Origin: Podospora comata
Taxonomy: Eukaryota; Ascomycota; Sordariomycetes; Sordariales; Podosporaceae
DNA: 64,000 nt
NCBI GenBank assembly: GCA_017354895.1
Contig: CP071497.1
Coordinates: 3,658,001 to 3,722,000, forward strand
Direction: 5' to 3'
The notes under the pieces are model-generated. The model ran no database searches and was not told the origin of the DNA. It was given only the letters and a program-made list of their open reading frames with translations. Of this stretch, positions 1 through 9,303 are shown piece by piece (positions within the stretch are counted from its first letter, which is position 1; each line of letters starts with the position of its first letter). Both the position numbers and the translations under genes were made by a program.

Positions 1-584
1 GTATCAGTGGTGGCCGCATCTGAGTCTGATGCCTGCGCGCAAATATCAATGCATCTCACATGTTCTTCTTCACGCTTGAAAAGCACCTGTTGTGGTGAAT
101 GACGTGTCTTTGATTCTTAGGCGAGCCATACCATCCAAAGATAGACCAGAACACCACTCTTCAACAGACCCGACGAACCCTCCTGCTTCTTAGGCATCTT
201 CGCAAACCACGAACCGGCGCTGCTTCGGGCTGTCGAGCCGCTCGGCATGGTTGGGGAGCAAAACCCATCTAAATAAATTGAACACCCCCAATCCGGACCT
301 CCCCCTTCCGCCCTCGATACGCCGCAACATGACTTCGCGGGAACTCTGCACACGCAAAACGACCTGGAACCAGGGCTTGGCCATGTAAATAGATTCATCA
401 AAACACCCCGGCACATGGGCGGGAGCACAGCGATTGGACAAGTTGTATACAAGAGGTGTCATTGACACCCAAGATGAGCTTGACTGCAAACAAGCTATAA
501 AGAGACTCTTTGTCTTGACGCCATTGCCATGTTGATCTCCTCAGCTCAGTCTTGACCATCACCAGGTGTTTCTCTGCCCCCAGG
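1..584. promoter_or_regulatory. Upstream region of the AA9 LPMO gene
   Basis: No convincing gene was seen here. The small ORFs on the minus strand lack family features. A TATA-like TATAAA at 496-501 lies about 84 bp before the LPMO start codon and is followed by a pyrimidine-rich stretch, the usual arrangement for a strongly induced secreted-enzyme gene in ascomycetes. Assigning carbon-source regulators would need a motif scan. Confidence 0.45.
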
Positions 585-1634
585 ATGAAGTTCTTGTCCC
601 TTCTTGCCGCTGCCTCCACGGCGACGGCTCATACCATCTTTGTCCAGCTCGATGCCGGGGGCAAGGTGTATCCTGTCTCGCACGCTATCCGGACTCCCAC
701 CTATGATGGCCCAATCACCAACGTTAACTCGAATGACTTGGCCTGCAATGGGGGGCCAAACCCGACGATGAAGTCGAATGAGGTCATCACCGTCCAGGCA
801 GGCACGACGGTCAAAGCGGTGTGGAGGCACACGCTGACTTCGGGGCCGAATAATGTCATGGATGCTTCCCACAAGGGGCCGACGTTGGCGTATTTGAAAA
901 AGGTTAGCAATGCGCTGACCGACACGGGGATTGGAGGGGGGTGGTTCAAGATTCAGGAGGATGGGTATAACGGGGGCAATTGGGGGACCAGCAAGGTTAT
1001 CAATAATGCTGGGTTGCATTATATGTTTGTTTCCTCCCCTTTTTTTTCTTTTTTTTTTTCTCTGTTGTATGAACTTTCGTGGCTGATATCAGTACTAGTG
1101 ACATCCCCTCTTGCATCGCCCCGGGCCAATACCTCCTCCGCGCCGAGATGATTGCTCTCCACGGTGCTGGTTCGTCCGGTGGTGCTCAGCTTTATGTACG
1201 TCCCCTTCCTCCTTCCCCCTTCCCCCCTCTTACATCGTGCTAACACAGGTTTGTAGATGGAATGCGCCCAAATCAACATCGTCGGCGGGACTGGCGCCGT
1301 CTCGCCCAAGACGTACTCCATCCCCGGCATCTACAAGTCCAACGACCCGGGTATTTTGGTCAACATCTACTCCATGACCACGTCCTCAAAGTACACCATC
1401 CCTGGCCCACCCCTCTTCACCTGCGCCGGCGGCAGCGGAGGATCAGGTCCGGTGACGACCCAACCCGAACCAGTGGTGGAGGTGCCGGCCCCGACCCAGC
1501 CAGAGCCGGTGGACAGCGGGTGCGAGGCTGCGCAGTGGCAGCAGTGCGGTGGGCAGAATTATTCTGGTTGCACCAGGTGCGCGGCTGGGTTTACGTGTAA
1601 GAATATCAATCAGTACTATCATCAGTGCTCGTAG
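585..1634 (+). CDS. AA9 lytic polysaccharide monooxygenase with C-terminal CBM1 (cellulose-active, secreted)
   Basis: Exons 585-1024, 1099-1195 and 1257-1634 give 304 residues. Introns are GT-AG and 74 and 61 bp long. The start ATG follows a pyrimidine-rich leader. A signal peptide of about 15 residues ends just before HTIFVQL, so His16 becomes the N-terminal copper-binding histidine of the mature enzyme. The second copper histidine lies in DASHKGP, and the ALHGAG and QLY motifs supply the conserved His/Gln and axial Tyr of the AA9 active site. A Pro/Glu/Val/Thr linker then leads to a fungal-type CBM1 at the end ([13 protein letters not shown]...YYHQCS) with the expected cysteines and aromatics. 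Members of this family oxidatively cleave cellulose or hemicellulose outside the cell together with cellobiose dehydrogenase or small reductants. Regioselectivity cannot be told from sequence. The neighbouring genes are not cell-wall enzymes. Confidence 0.95.
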
Positions 1635-1749
1635 GGGTACTTTTGAGAGAAGGGGGAAGGGCACGGTGTCGGTAGCGTTGGTAGGGGAAAGATCTGGGTT
1701 GGACAAAGCTGCGCATCGTTGAAAATACGTGTGTTTCGGTACACATCTC

Positions 1750-2272
1750 TCAGAGCTTAGCCTTTGGCATCTCAGTAGCAATGCACTCCACCTCAACATC
1801 AGTCCCCAAAGGCAGCTGGTAAACAGCTACACAAGTCCGCGCCTATGCGATGCACCCCCATCAGCAAATACTCAGTCGGCCAGCAAAGGTTGCAAGACCT
1901 ACCGGCTTGGGCTCTTTGGTAAAGAACTGATCATAAACCTCGTTCATGTCCTTGAAGTTCTTCATGTCGGTCAAGAAGACATTGACCTTTGCGACATGGT
2001 CTAGGCTGCTTCCCGCCGCTAGGAGGACCTCCTTGAGGTTGTCGAGGCATTGTCTCTGGGTTGTGTGTCAAAAATAGGCAAGGTATCCGAGAAAGGAGCG
2101 ATGGATGGATTCTTACCACGCGATCTTGGAAGGAACCCTCGATGAACTTTCCAGTCTTGGGATCGGTGGCGAGAGAGCCGGAGCAGAACACCATGCCGTT
2201 GTGCTTGATGGCTTGGCTGAGCTGCGGGATGGGCGCGGGGGCGTTTTGGGTGAAGACGGCGGTGAGGGCCAT
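1750..2272 (-). CDS. RidA/YjgF/YER057c-family reactive enamine/imine deaminase
   Basis: Three exons on the minus strand (2117-2272, 1903-2055 and 1750-1842) give 133 residues, the usual size for this family. Splice sites are GTAAGA...CAG and GTAGGT...TAG. The N-terminus (MALTAVFTQNAPAPIPQLSQ), the CSGSLATDPKTG segment and the RTCVAVYQLPLGTDVEVECIA block match RidA-type proteins (Hmf1/Mmf1 in yeast). The Arg of RTCVAV is in the place of the family's catalytic arginine. These proteins hydrolyse reactive 2-aminoacrylate-type intermediates released by PLP enzymes, and yeast has cytosolic and mitochondrial paralogues. The chosen ATG gives no obvious presequence, whereas an upstream in-frame extension has no better start. 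The 3' ends of this gene and the LPMO converge about 115 bp apart. Confidence 0.9.
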
Positions 2273-2873
2273 GGTGGCTAAGGATCCCGGGTGAAGTATG
2301 TTTTTGAAACGAAGAAGTGACTGATGTTGGTGAAGAAGAGGAGGCGGTGTGGTTGGGAGGAGAGAACACAACTCCACAGATGTAAAGCTAGAGATGATGG
2401 ATATTTTCGCCCCGCGTCCTATTCCTGATCAGGGAGGTGCATAGATATCCTCTTGCAGGGCAACTACGTGATGCCGTCAAGGCTGGGTCGTCTTTCTAGA
2501 ACAGGATTACGGTTCTATATAAGCAATCGAGGTTTTCACTGGACAACATCGTATCTTCAAATGGGCAAGAAAGACTCTGGGTGAATATTGACCCCTGGTT
2601 CCTGGTGATTAGCCCCTGTCTCTTTTCCTAGAAGAAGAACGCGCCAGCAACGGAGCACAGACCACCAAAAAACGCAAAGGCCTGAATCCTGACGTAACCA
2701 CAGCGTTCTCAAAAATCACTGGCTTGACTTACACCACCAAAACGGTGTGAAATTGCAACGTCTAACTCGTTCACTCTCACAACATGTTCCCTAATTTTTC
2801 ACCATAACCATTCTTTTTTTGACTTGCACTCTCGTACTTGAGTCAGCAATCCAAATCGACACCAATTCACTCG
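2273..2873. promoter_or_regulatory. Divergent intergenic region between RidA and LETM1-like genes
   Basis: About 600 bp lie between two divergent starts. A TATATAAG element at 2516-2523 could serve the plus-strand gene about 350 bp away, but the distance is long for direct use. A short T-tract lies near 2814. No ORF with coding character was found. Confidence 0.4.
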
Positions 2874-3974
2874 ATGAGAACCCCCATCCTCCTCAGCGCC
2901 CACCGCGCTGCTGCTCACTACCGCCCACTCGGCCTCACAAAATCTCATCATGCCGCCTTGTCCAACTCAACTCTCATAGCTCACTCACGTCTTCACTTCC
3001 AACACCGATTCAACTCCTCCTCCTCCTCCTCCTCCTCCTCCTCCTCCTCCTCCTCCTCCTCCTCCTCCTCCTCCTCCTCCCCCCAACCCCCCCTCCCGCT
3101 CAACCTCACCCCCCCAGACATCCAATACAACAAAACCCTCAACCCACCCCCCACCACCCGTCCCCCCCCTTTTTCCATCCCCGAAAACAACCCCTCCCTC
3201 TCCCTCCCACGGAACCTCCTCGCCAAAGGCAAGGCCATCCTGACGTTTTACAAAACCGGCCTCAAATCCATCCTCGTGAACCGCCGCCTCTGCTACACGC
3301 CCCTCGACTCTTTGCCTGAGCCGCTCAAGCAGTTGAAACCCTACCCCGACACGCGCGCGGCGCTGATACTGAAGTCCCGGTTGAGGCATGATTTGGGGAG
3401 GCTGGTGCCCCTTTCGTTGATATTGCTTGTCTGCGCCGAGTTCACGCCTGTGGTTATACTGGGGGCGCCGAACTTGAAGGTCACGCCGTTGACGTGTCGG
3501 ATGCCGAGGGAGGTTGAGGCGATCAGGGGGAGGGATAGGGTTGTGAGGAAACGGGCGAGGGAGCTGTACGGGAAGGGGGAGGCGGAGGTGGATGTGGTTG
3601 TTGGGGAGGTGCTGAGGGTGGGGAGGCCGAGGTTTGTGCCGGGGTGGATTTATCCGGGCGTGATGAGGAAGGGGAAACTGGAGAGGAGGCTGGCGTGGAT
3701 TGCGGCGGATGATGCGATGATTGTGCAGGGCGGGGGGGAGGGGGAGTTGGTGGTGGAGGAGGTGAGGGTGGCGTTGGAGGAGAGGGGGGTTGATGTGCTG
3801 GGGAAGGGGGAGGAGGAGCTGAGGGGGTTGTTGAGGAAGTGGTTGGAGATCACGGGGCAGGTGGAGGATTTGGATGTGAGGAGGGAGGTGGTCAAGGGGA
3901 TGGTGGTGCAGGGCGAGGAGAGGTGGGGGAGATGGGAGAGGTGGGAGGAGAGTAAATTGACGCTGGAGGGTTGA
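2874..3974 (+). CDS. LETM1-domain mitochondrial inner-membrane protein with a 22-serine run
   Basis: A single exon gives 366 residues from the first true ATG at 2874; the frame stays open further upstream but only from a TTG. The N-terminus (MRTPILLSAHRAAAHYRP) is Arg/His-rich and lacks acids, as in mitochondrial presequences. Next come a pure serine run encoded by 22 TCC codons and a proline-rich linker. The segment LGRLVPLSLILLVCAEFTPV is the single membrane helix of LETM1/Mdm38-type proteins, followed by a basic, acidic-alternating ribosome-binding-like region. Known family members (LETM1, Mdm38, Ylh47) sit in the inner mitochondrial membrane and act in K+/H+ exchange and in coupling mitoribosomes to membrane insertion. 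This protein is shorter than Mdm38 and the C-terminal half is strongly G-biased at codon level, so it is probably a diverged paralogue. Which LETM1 subgroup it belongs to is uncertain. Confidence 0.75.
   Translation: MRTPILLSAHRAAAHYRPLGLTKSHHAALSNSTLIAHSRLHFQHRFNSSSSSSSSSSSSSSSSSSSSSSPQPPLPLNLTPPDIQYNKTLNPPPTTRPPPFSIPENNPSLSLPRNLLAKGKAILTFYKTGLKSILVNRRLCYTPLDSLPEPLKQLKPYPDTRAALILKSRLRHDLGRLVPLSLILLVCAEFTPVVILGAPNLKVTPLTCRMPREVEAIRGRDRVVRKRARELYGKGEAEVDVVVGEVLRVGRPRFVPGWIYPGVMRKGKLERRLAWIAADDAMIVQGGGEGELVVEEVRVALEERGVDVLGKGEEELRGLLRKWLEITGQVEDLDVRREVVKGMVVQGEERWGRWERWEESKLTLEG
3015..3080 (+). repeat. Perfect (TCC)22 microsatellite inside the LETM1-like CDS
   Basis: Twenty-two uninterrupted TCC codons encode a serine homopolymer between the putative presequence and the membrane domain. 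The lack of synonymous interruptions suggests recent expansion and length polymorphism. Confidence 0.95.
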
Positions 3975-4871
3975 ATTTGAGATGTTGCTATGATTGGGTA
4001 ATGCAGCGTGGAGCTGAGGGTTGGGAAAAGCGCGGGTTGAAATTTGGAGGAGGTTGTAAACTTACATGTTTTTGTTTGTGGGAGATGGACCTTGGCGTGA
4101 TTAGATTATAGACGGTACAATGTAGACACACCTTACAGTCATGACAGGTACATCTCCGGCTTCGCCTGGGCGATGAATCTCGGTTGCTGACTACACTCCA
4201 TATGGGCGCTCTCGACTGCCTTCCTAACGAGGCTGAAGATTTCTTAGGTTGCGCAACTGCACTTGAGTTACTGGAAGAGCACAGTTTACATATTACTCCA
4301 GCCAAGCAACTTTCACCAGCAGCCACCTCAATACCCTTCTCGCACCAACTAGCCAGGTGGTCAAGTTGTTTTGGGTAACGAGAACTGCTGGAACATGTGG
4401 AATGGCACCCGCGAAAGGGCCCAAACCACCGCCGGTCACCTTCCACAGAATAACTGACGGGGGGGAGTGAAGCACACAACCCTAACCCCCAACGTGGCAT
4501 GACCGACCCCTGTTGATACAATTTGACAGCTTTGCTCTGCTGCCCCCACATTTTCCCGCGATCTCCAAAATATCCCGACGAACGCCCCACCCCCGCTCAC
4601 TCGGCGGGCCTGGTGTCAAAACGTGGCTTGCGTGGAGTGTCCAAGAATGGTAATAGTTTTTTGTGTTGGTCTGGCCGCGGTTCCATGTTTTTGTTGAGGA
4701 GAGCAGCTGGCTGAAGCTGAACCTTCCTTCGGTCATTACTCGTGTTGCTGTTTCAACTTTCCGAGGTTCAGCCTCACTCGCTGTTTACATACATACATAC
4801 ATACACCGGCGGATCTGCCTTGACGGAAGCCTCGGGGAATGGCAAACAACCACTGAGAAAACTTGGACAAA
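3975..4871. other. Intergenic region with no recognisable gene
   Basis: The region holds the 3' flank of the LETM1-like gene and the promoter of the ferric reductase gene. ORFs on both strands here lack family motifs and run across each other. A short (CATA)n tract sits at about 4784-4803, roughly 70-90 bp upstream of the reductase ATG. Confidence 0.5.
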
Positions 4872-6853
4872 ATGGGACTGTTCACCTACCGCTTCATCGA
4901 AGGCCTGACCGAAGCCGAAAAGCAGGCACGGCGCCGGGCGCTGGACAACTACGGCCTCGCGGCTCAGCTTTCGGATTTGCTGCCGGTGGTGTTGATCTTG
5001 CTGTATAGGCTGACGAAGTGGGTTGTGAGGGAGAGGGTGGATGGGAGTGCCAATGGGGAGTATGCTGCTGTGCCGAGCTCGCCGGTGATGAAGAAGAGGA
5101 GGGAGGAGGGGGTGAGGTCTTGGAGCGTGAGGAAGAGGCGGTTGCGGTGGTGGTTGGGGGAGGATGTGGTTGTGGCGGGGCATGTTTACGGGCAGAGGGA
5201 TCGTGAGTTTTTTTTTTTTTTTGTTTGTTTTCTTTTCAGGGAGGTGTAGGTACAAGGGTGAAAGCTGACGGTTGATAGAATGGATTGTTGGGGTCGTGTG
5301 GTTTCTTTGGCTGGCGGTGCTCTCAGTCAAGGATACGGGAGAGGGCGAGTTGTGTCTCTACATCCATGTAAAGTGAGATGCTAACAGTCACGACAGACTA
5401 CCTCCACCTAACCAAACGCTTCGGCATCGTCGCCGTCTCCCAGTACCCCCTCCAATACCTCCTCTCCCTCAAGTCCCTCAACCCCTTCTCCTACCTCCTC
5501 AAATCCTCCCACGAACAAGTCAACCGCTGGCACCGCGTCTCGGCCCGGGTAACCACCACCCTCTTGTTCATCCACGCGGCCCTCTACCTGAACTTCTACA
5601 TCCAAAACAACCGCCTCTACCGCCTCGGCGTCCCCCTCGTCCTCGCCGGCGTCGTCGCCTTTTTCTCCCTCAACCTCATGCTCACCACCGCCCTCCGCCC
5701 CGTCCGCCGCTTCTCCTACCGCCTCTTCTTCATCACCCACCTCCTCCTCGCCATCTCCATCCCCTTTCTCATCCTCTTCCACGCCGCCCCGGCAAGGTCA
5801 TACATGATCCAGGCCCTGCTCGTCTTTTTTGTCGATCTGATCTCGAGAAAAATGGACACGGTGACTGGCCACGCAAAGTTTGAGTCCATCCCGGGCACGA
5901 ACCTCGTCAAACTCAGCGCTGCGATCCCTCACGTCAAGATCAATCGGTTCAGGGGCAGCCCGGGGAGCCACATCTACCTCTCCATCCCCGCAGCAGCACG
6001 AGCGACTTTCCAAGACCCGACGAGCATATCGCACCTGCTGTTTGAGTTTCTGTTCAACCCTTTTACTGTCGCGAGCGTGGGGGAGCAGGAGAGCGAGGTG
6101 ACGATGATTGCGAGGCACAATGGGGGTCCGATGACGGCTGCGCTGGGGCATTATGCTGTTTTGGCTAAGCAGCAGCAGCAGCAGCAACCTCCTTCTCGAT
6201 CCGCCAACAGTTCGTCGATTCCCGACGCGAGAAACGAGGGGAAGATCCCGCTTAACATCGAGGGGCCGTACGGATCGGTGACGCACTTTCCGAATCTCGG
6301 CCAGTTTGACAGGGTGCTGCTCGTGGCGGGCGGTGTAGGGGCTACGTTCACTGTGCCGGTGTACAAATCTGTCGTGGCGGAGAACCCGAACGTGAAGGTG
6401 AAGATGGTTTGGAGCGTGAGGACTGCGGGGGATGCGACGTGGGCGCTGCTGAGGGAGGGGTTGATGGATGATGAGAATGTGCAGATATATGTCACGGGGG
6501 TGACGGAGGGGAGGACGAGGGGTGGGGTTTGGGATCAGCAACAGCAGGATGGGGGGGAGGGGAGTGGAGCGGAGGGGACGGAGATGAGCAGGATGTTTAG
6601 ACGGAGGAGCGGGAGTAACAGCGGCGGGAGCGGTGGTGGTGGGACGGGGGGGAGGTTTACCAGTTTGCATAATCGGCAGAGGCCGGATTTGAGGAGGGTG
6701 GTGGATGAGATGTTCAGGCATGGGCAGGAGGAGAAGGTGGCGGTTGTGGTGTGCGGGCCGGAGGAGATGGCGAGGGAGTTGAGGGAGTATGTGGGTGTTT
6801 GGGTGAGGAGGGGGAGGGTGGTTTGGTTTCACAAGGAGGGTTTTGGGTTTTGA
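4872..6853 (+). CDS. Ferric reductase / NADPH oxidase-like transmembrane flavocytochrome
   Basis: Exons 4872-5202, 5279-5344 and 5397-6853 give 617 residues. Intron 1 is GT-AG. Intron 2 fits best as a 52-bp GC-AG intron (GCGAGT...CGACAG, with branch-like GCTAAC). The N-terminus has a membrane helix around residues 35-50 and the middle exon adds another (WIVGVVWFLWLAVLSV). Two HX13H pairs, near residues 177/191 and 244/258, are the bis-haem ligands of the ferric reductase domain. A flavin region (FNPFTVAS, where most relatives have HPFT), an NAD(P)H motif (AGGVGATFT, near residue 443) and a C-terminal CGPEEM motif follow. A Gln run (about residue 390) and a Ser/Gly-rich insert (about 530-560) interrupt the C-terminal half. 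The family moves electrons from NADPH across membranes to Fe3+/Cu2+ or oxygen. Substrate and membrane (plasma or vacuolar) are not determinable here; iron-regulated FRE or AIM14-type proteins are the closest types. Confidence 0.85.
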
Positions 6854-7294
6854 GGGGGCTTTGATGGTTGGATAGATCGAGAAAGAGATTTTGAGAAGTA
6901 TGCAGTAGTCGATGTAGACAAGGGGTGTAACCTCATAGTCAGAACGTGGCTCATTTTCAGTTCTGGTAACCTGCAAAGCATGCTTGATACGAGATGCTAA
7001 TTTGAACCCATGCTTCACCAGCTGTTGACTTGAGAGCAACATCAGACATCCCCCCCTCGTTCATTCCGAAGGTAGATCATACAATTTCCATCCAAAACCC
7101 ACCCTCATATCTAGCATAACGAGCGATAAACCCACAAACACAACCACCATAAACCGGTAAATAAATTACGCCACCCCATTTTCCCCAAACAATAATCATC
7201 GTTGTTGGTTTCCAATATCCATGCAGCTTCTGTGATATCTTGTTTTTTTCTGGCAAAGACCTGAACATCAACCAGCAAGTCGTCACCCAGGTTC
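6854..7294. other. Convergent 3' flanks of reductase and VanZ-like genes
   Basis: About 440 bp separate two converging genes. The sequence is AT-richer than the flanking coding DNA and contains no supported ORF or RNA gene. Confidence 0.5.
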
Positions 7295-8105
7295 CTAATC
7301 TGCTCTCTTCTTCCCGTTCACAACCCCCACCCTCCCAGCACCCGAAGCAGCCCCCCCGATATCCTCCTCACTCTCCTCCTCTTCCTCCTCCTCATCATCC
7401 CAGTTGTCCACCTCATTCTCATCCCAATTATCCACCTCCTCCTCCAAACTCTTTCCCCTTTCTTCCGTCGCAGCAGCAGCAGCAGCAGCAGCAGTCGTCA
7501 CACCCTGCTCCTGCTGCCCATCAAAACTCCTGCCCAACCCCAACCCCTCCCCCAACTCCAAATCCCCCTCCTCTCCATCATGCAACCTCTCCAGCTCCTC
7601 CCCAGCACCACCCTCGCCACCATATCTCCTCTGCCGTTTTCTTTCCAGCATCCGCTTATGATACCACGAACACAACCCCACCGCCGCCAACGAACCGACT
7701 AAATTGGCGACGACATCATATGGATCAAACTCCCGACCGTTGGGGAGAAGGCCTTGCAAAATTTCCGAACCGATGCCGCCGCCGACGGTGCAGATGGCGA
7801 GGGTTAGGTTGAGGGTGCGGCGGCGGGTGGTGTCGATTACCCAGTAGAAGGCGAGGGTTAACAGGAAGAAGGTGAGGAAGTGGAGGGCTTTGTCGTTGAG
7901 GGGGAGGGAGGGGGAGAGTTGGAGGGTGGAGAGGCCGGCGTAGGCTGAGAGGAGGAGGAGGAGGGTGAAGACGCCTGGTTGATGGGGGGGGGGGGAAGGG
8001 GCGGGATGTTAGTGGATGGTGTATATATAAGGTTAGGTGGGGAGAAGGGGAATGGGGAATGGGGAATGGGGAATGGTTACCTGCGAAGGGGAGCCGTATT
8101 CTCAT
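7295..8105 (-). CDS. VanZ-like domain small membrane protein
   Basis: Exons 8081-8105 (25 nt) and 7295-7974 give 234 residues. The first exon encodes only MRIRLPFA plus one base. The second opens with a membrane helix (VFTLLLLLSAYAGL), then NDKALHF, the DK..H signature of VanZ-like domains, and two more hydrophobic segments with a small loop. After the membrane part (about residue 120) comes a low-complexity tail with a poly-Ala run from (GCA)n and a long Glu/Asp-rich stretch ending in KKRAD. VanZ relatives in fungi are uncharacterised integral membrane proteins, and the bacterial namesake affects teicoplanin resistance. The basic-acidic tail is probably cytosolic. Intron 1 (7975-8080) has an unusual make-up, with a C-homopolymer on the coding strand and four copies of a 7-mer. 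No specific function is proposed. Confidence 0.75.
8047..8074 (+). repeat. Tandem GGGGAAT x4 inside the VanZ-like gene intron
   Basis: Four perfect copies of a 7-bp unit lie within the first intron of the minus-strand gene, next to its 5' splice site. Confidence 0.9.
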
Positions 8106-9303
8106 TGTTGTTGTTGTTGTTGTTGTTGTGTGGTTTGCTTGGCTATTTCTCGGGGGGGTTGAACGTGGGGTTGTTTTTGCTAAGGTTGTCGGTCTGTCTG
8201 TGACAGATATGACGTTGGGCGCGCGCGAGATGAATCACCAGGACGAAGGCTGACTGTTTTCTGTAGTAGGAGTGATTTCCGTCGTCGTCATTGTTTTTTT
8301 TTCTTGCTGTGAGTCTGTTGTTGGTTTAGGTCATGTCAGATTTGAGCTGCCTGCTGCTGTTTGTTACCTTCTGAGGCTGGCTGCTGCCCATGGGTGAGCT
8401 TGCTGGGTTCCAGGTTTCGGCTTCCTGCAGCACCCGCCTGGAGCTTCAGTGGGCTAGGGGGAGAGGGGCTGAACGTGGCGCCGTAGCGGGACAAAACGGG
8501 GCCTGCCGCTGGGAACTGGAATCCCTGCCCGCTTGGGAGAGTGCTGTAATTCCAGAGAGACAGAGCCTCACTGCAGGTCAAGCGCTGGACTGGCACTGGA
8601 CTTGGTTAAACCAGGAATACACAAAAACAGAAATCACTTCTGGATGAACACAAATGACATCTCAGAGTAACCTGTCCCTTGCCACACTCGACGGATTGCT
8701 CTCCTAGGCCTGGTTTCTGCAAGGAGTTGGACGCACCGAGCAGCGGTTCACGTGACTTTCACCTTTCCCCAGCCAGGGTGGGCAAGACAGGGCAGCAGAA
8801 ACTCGCGAGCGGGTACATGGCCCTGGGGTGTAGGAGCTTGACTGAAGCAAGAAATTGGGGATTGCACAATGCGAAACGGCTGTAGCAGGCTCTGGCAGGT
8901 GGATTGAGCCATATTCTGTAGTTTTGAGTCATCAAGACCTCAAAAGTCGAGTGCGCGACAACATCACCTCTCCTCCTTCCAAGTCCCTTCTGGCAAAAGC
9001 ACTGCAGCTTGCAGCCAGCAAAATCGCGGCGCCCCCCTTGTTCCCAAAAACGGCAGAAGCCTTGTCCTAAACTTGACCTCACGTCTAACTCGCCCCGAAA
9101 TCACCCACCACTGAATCCATCAATACGCAACCACCTCATCGCCGACCGGGCCGAGACTTTGCAGACCATCTCTCTGGATGCCCACGCTTCTTCCCATGTG
9201 ACCAAGACGTCCTGAATTGCCCTGGTGTCGGCAGAATACGAGCGCATATCCGGCGCATGGCGACCGAGCCACCGCACTCCCCCCAGCATCCCCGGACCGG
9301 ACA
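8106..9303. promoter_or_regulatory. Divergent intergenic region between VanZ-like gene and SPT7
   Basis: A (TTG)n tract at about 8104-8130 forms the presumed 5' leader of the minus-strand gene. The remaining sequence has short ORFs without family features and a pyrimidine-rich stretch before SPT7. A reading frame continuous with SPT7 extends upstream to about 9217 but lacks an ATG, so it is taken as leader. No RNA gene was seen. Confidence 0.45.

Noticed and set aside
3988-4590. Minus-strand ORF of 200 codons
   Set aside because: It has many Ser/Cys residues in random order, overlaps other equally poor frames, and shows no start context or motif.
5798-7042. Minus-strand open frame of 414 codons
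   Set aside because: It is antisense to the ferric reductase, and its His/Pro/Leu/Arg-rich composition is typical of shadow frames.
9217-9303. Upstream extension of the SPT7 frame
   Set aside because: There is no ATG. The first is at 9304, and the extension is Pro-rich leader-type sequence.
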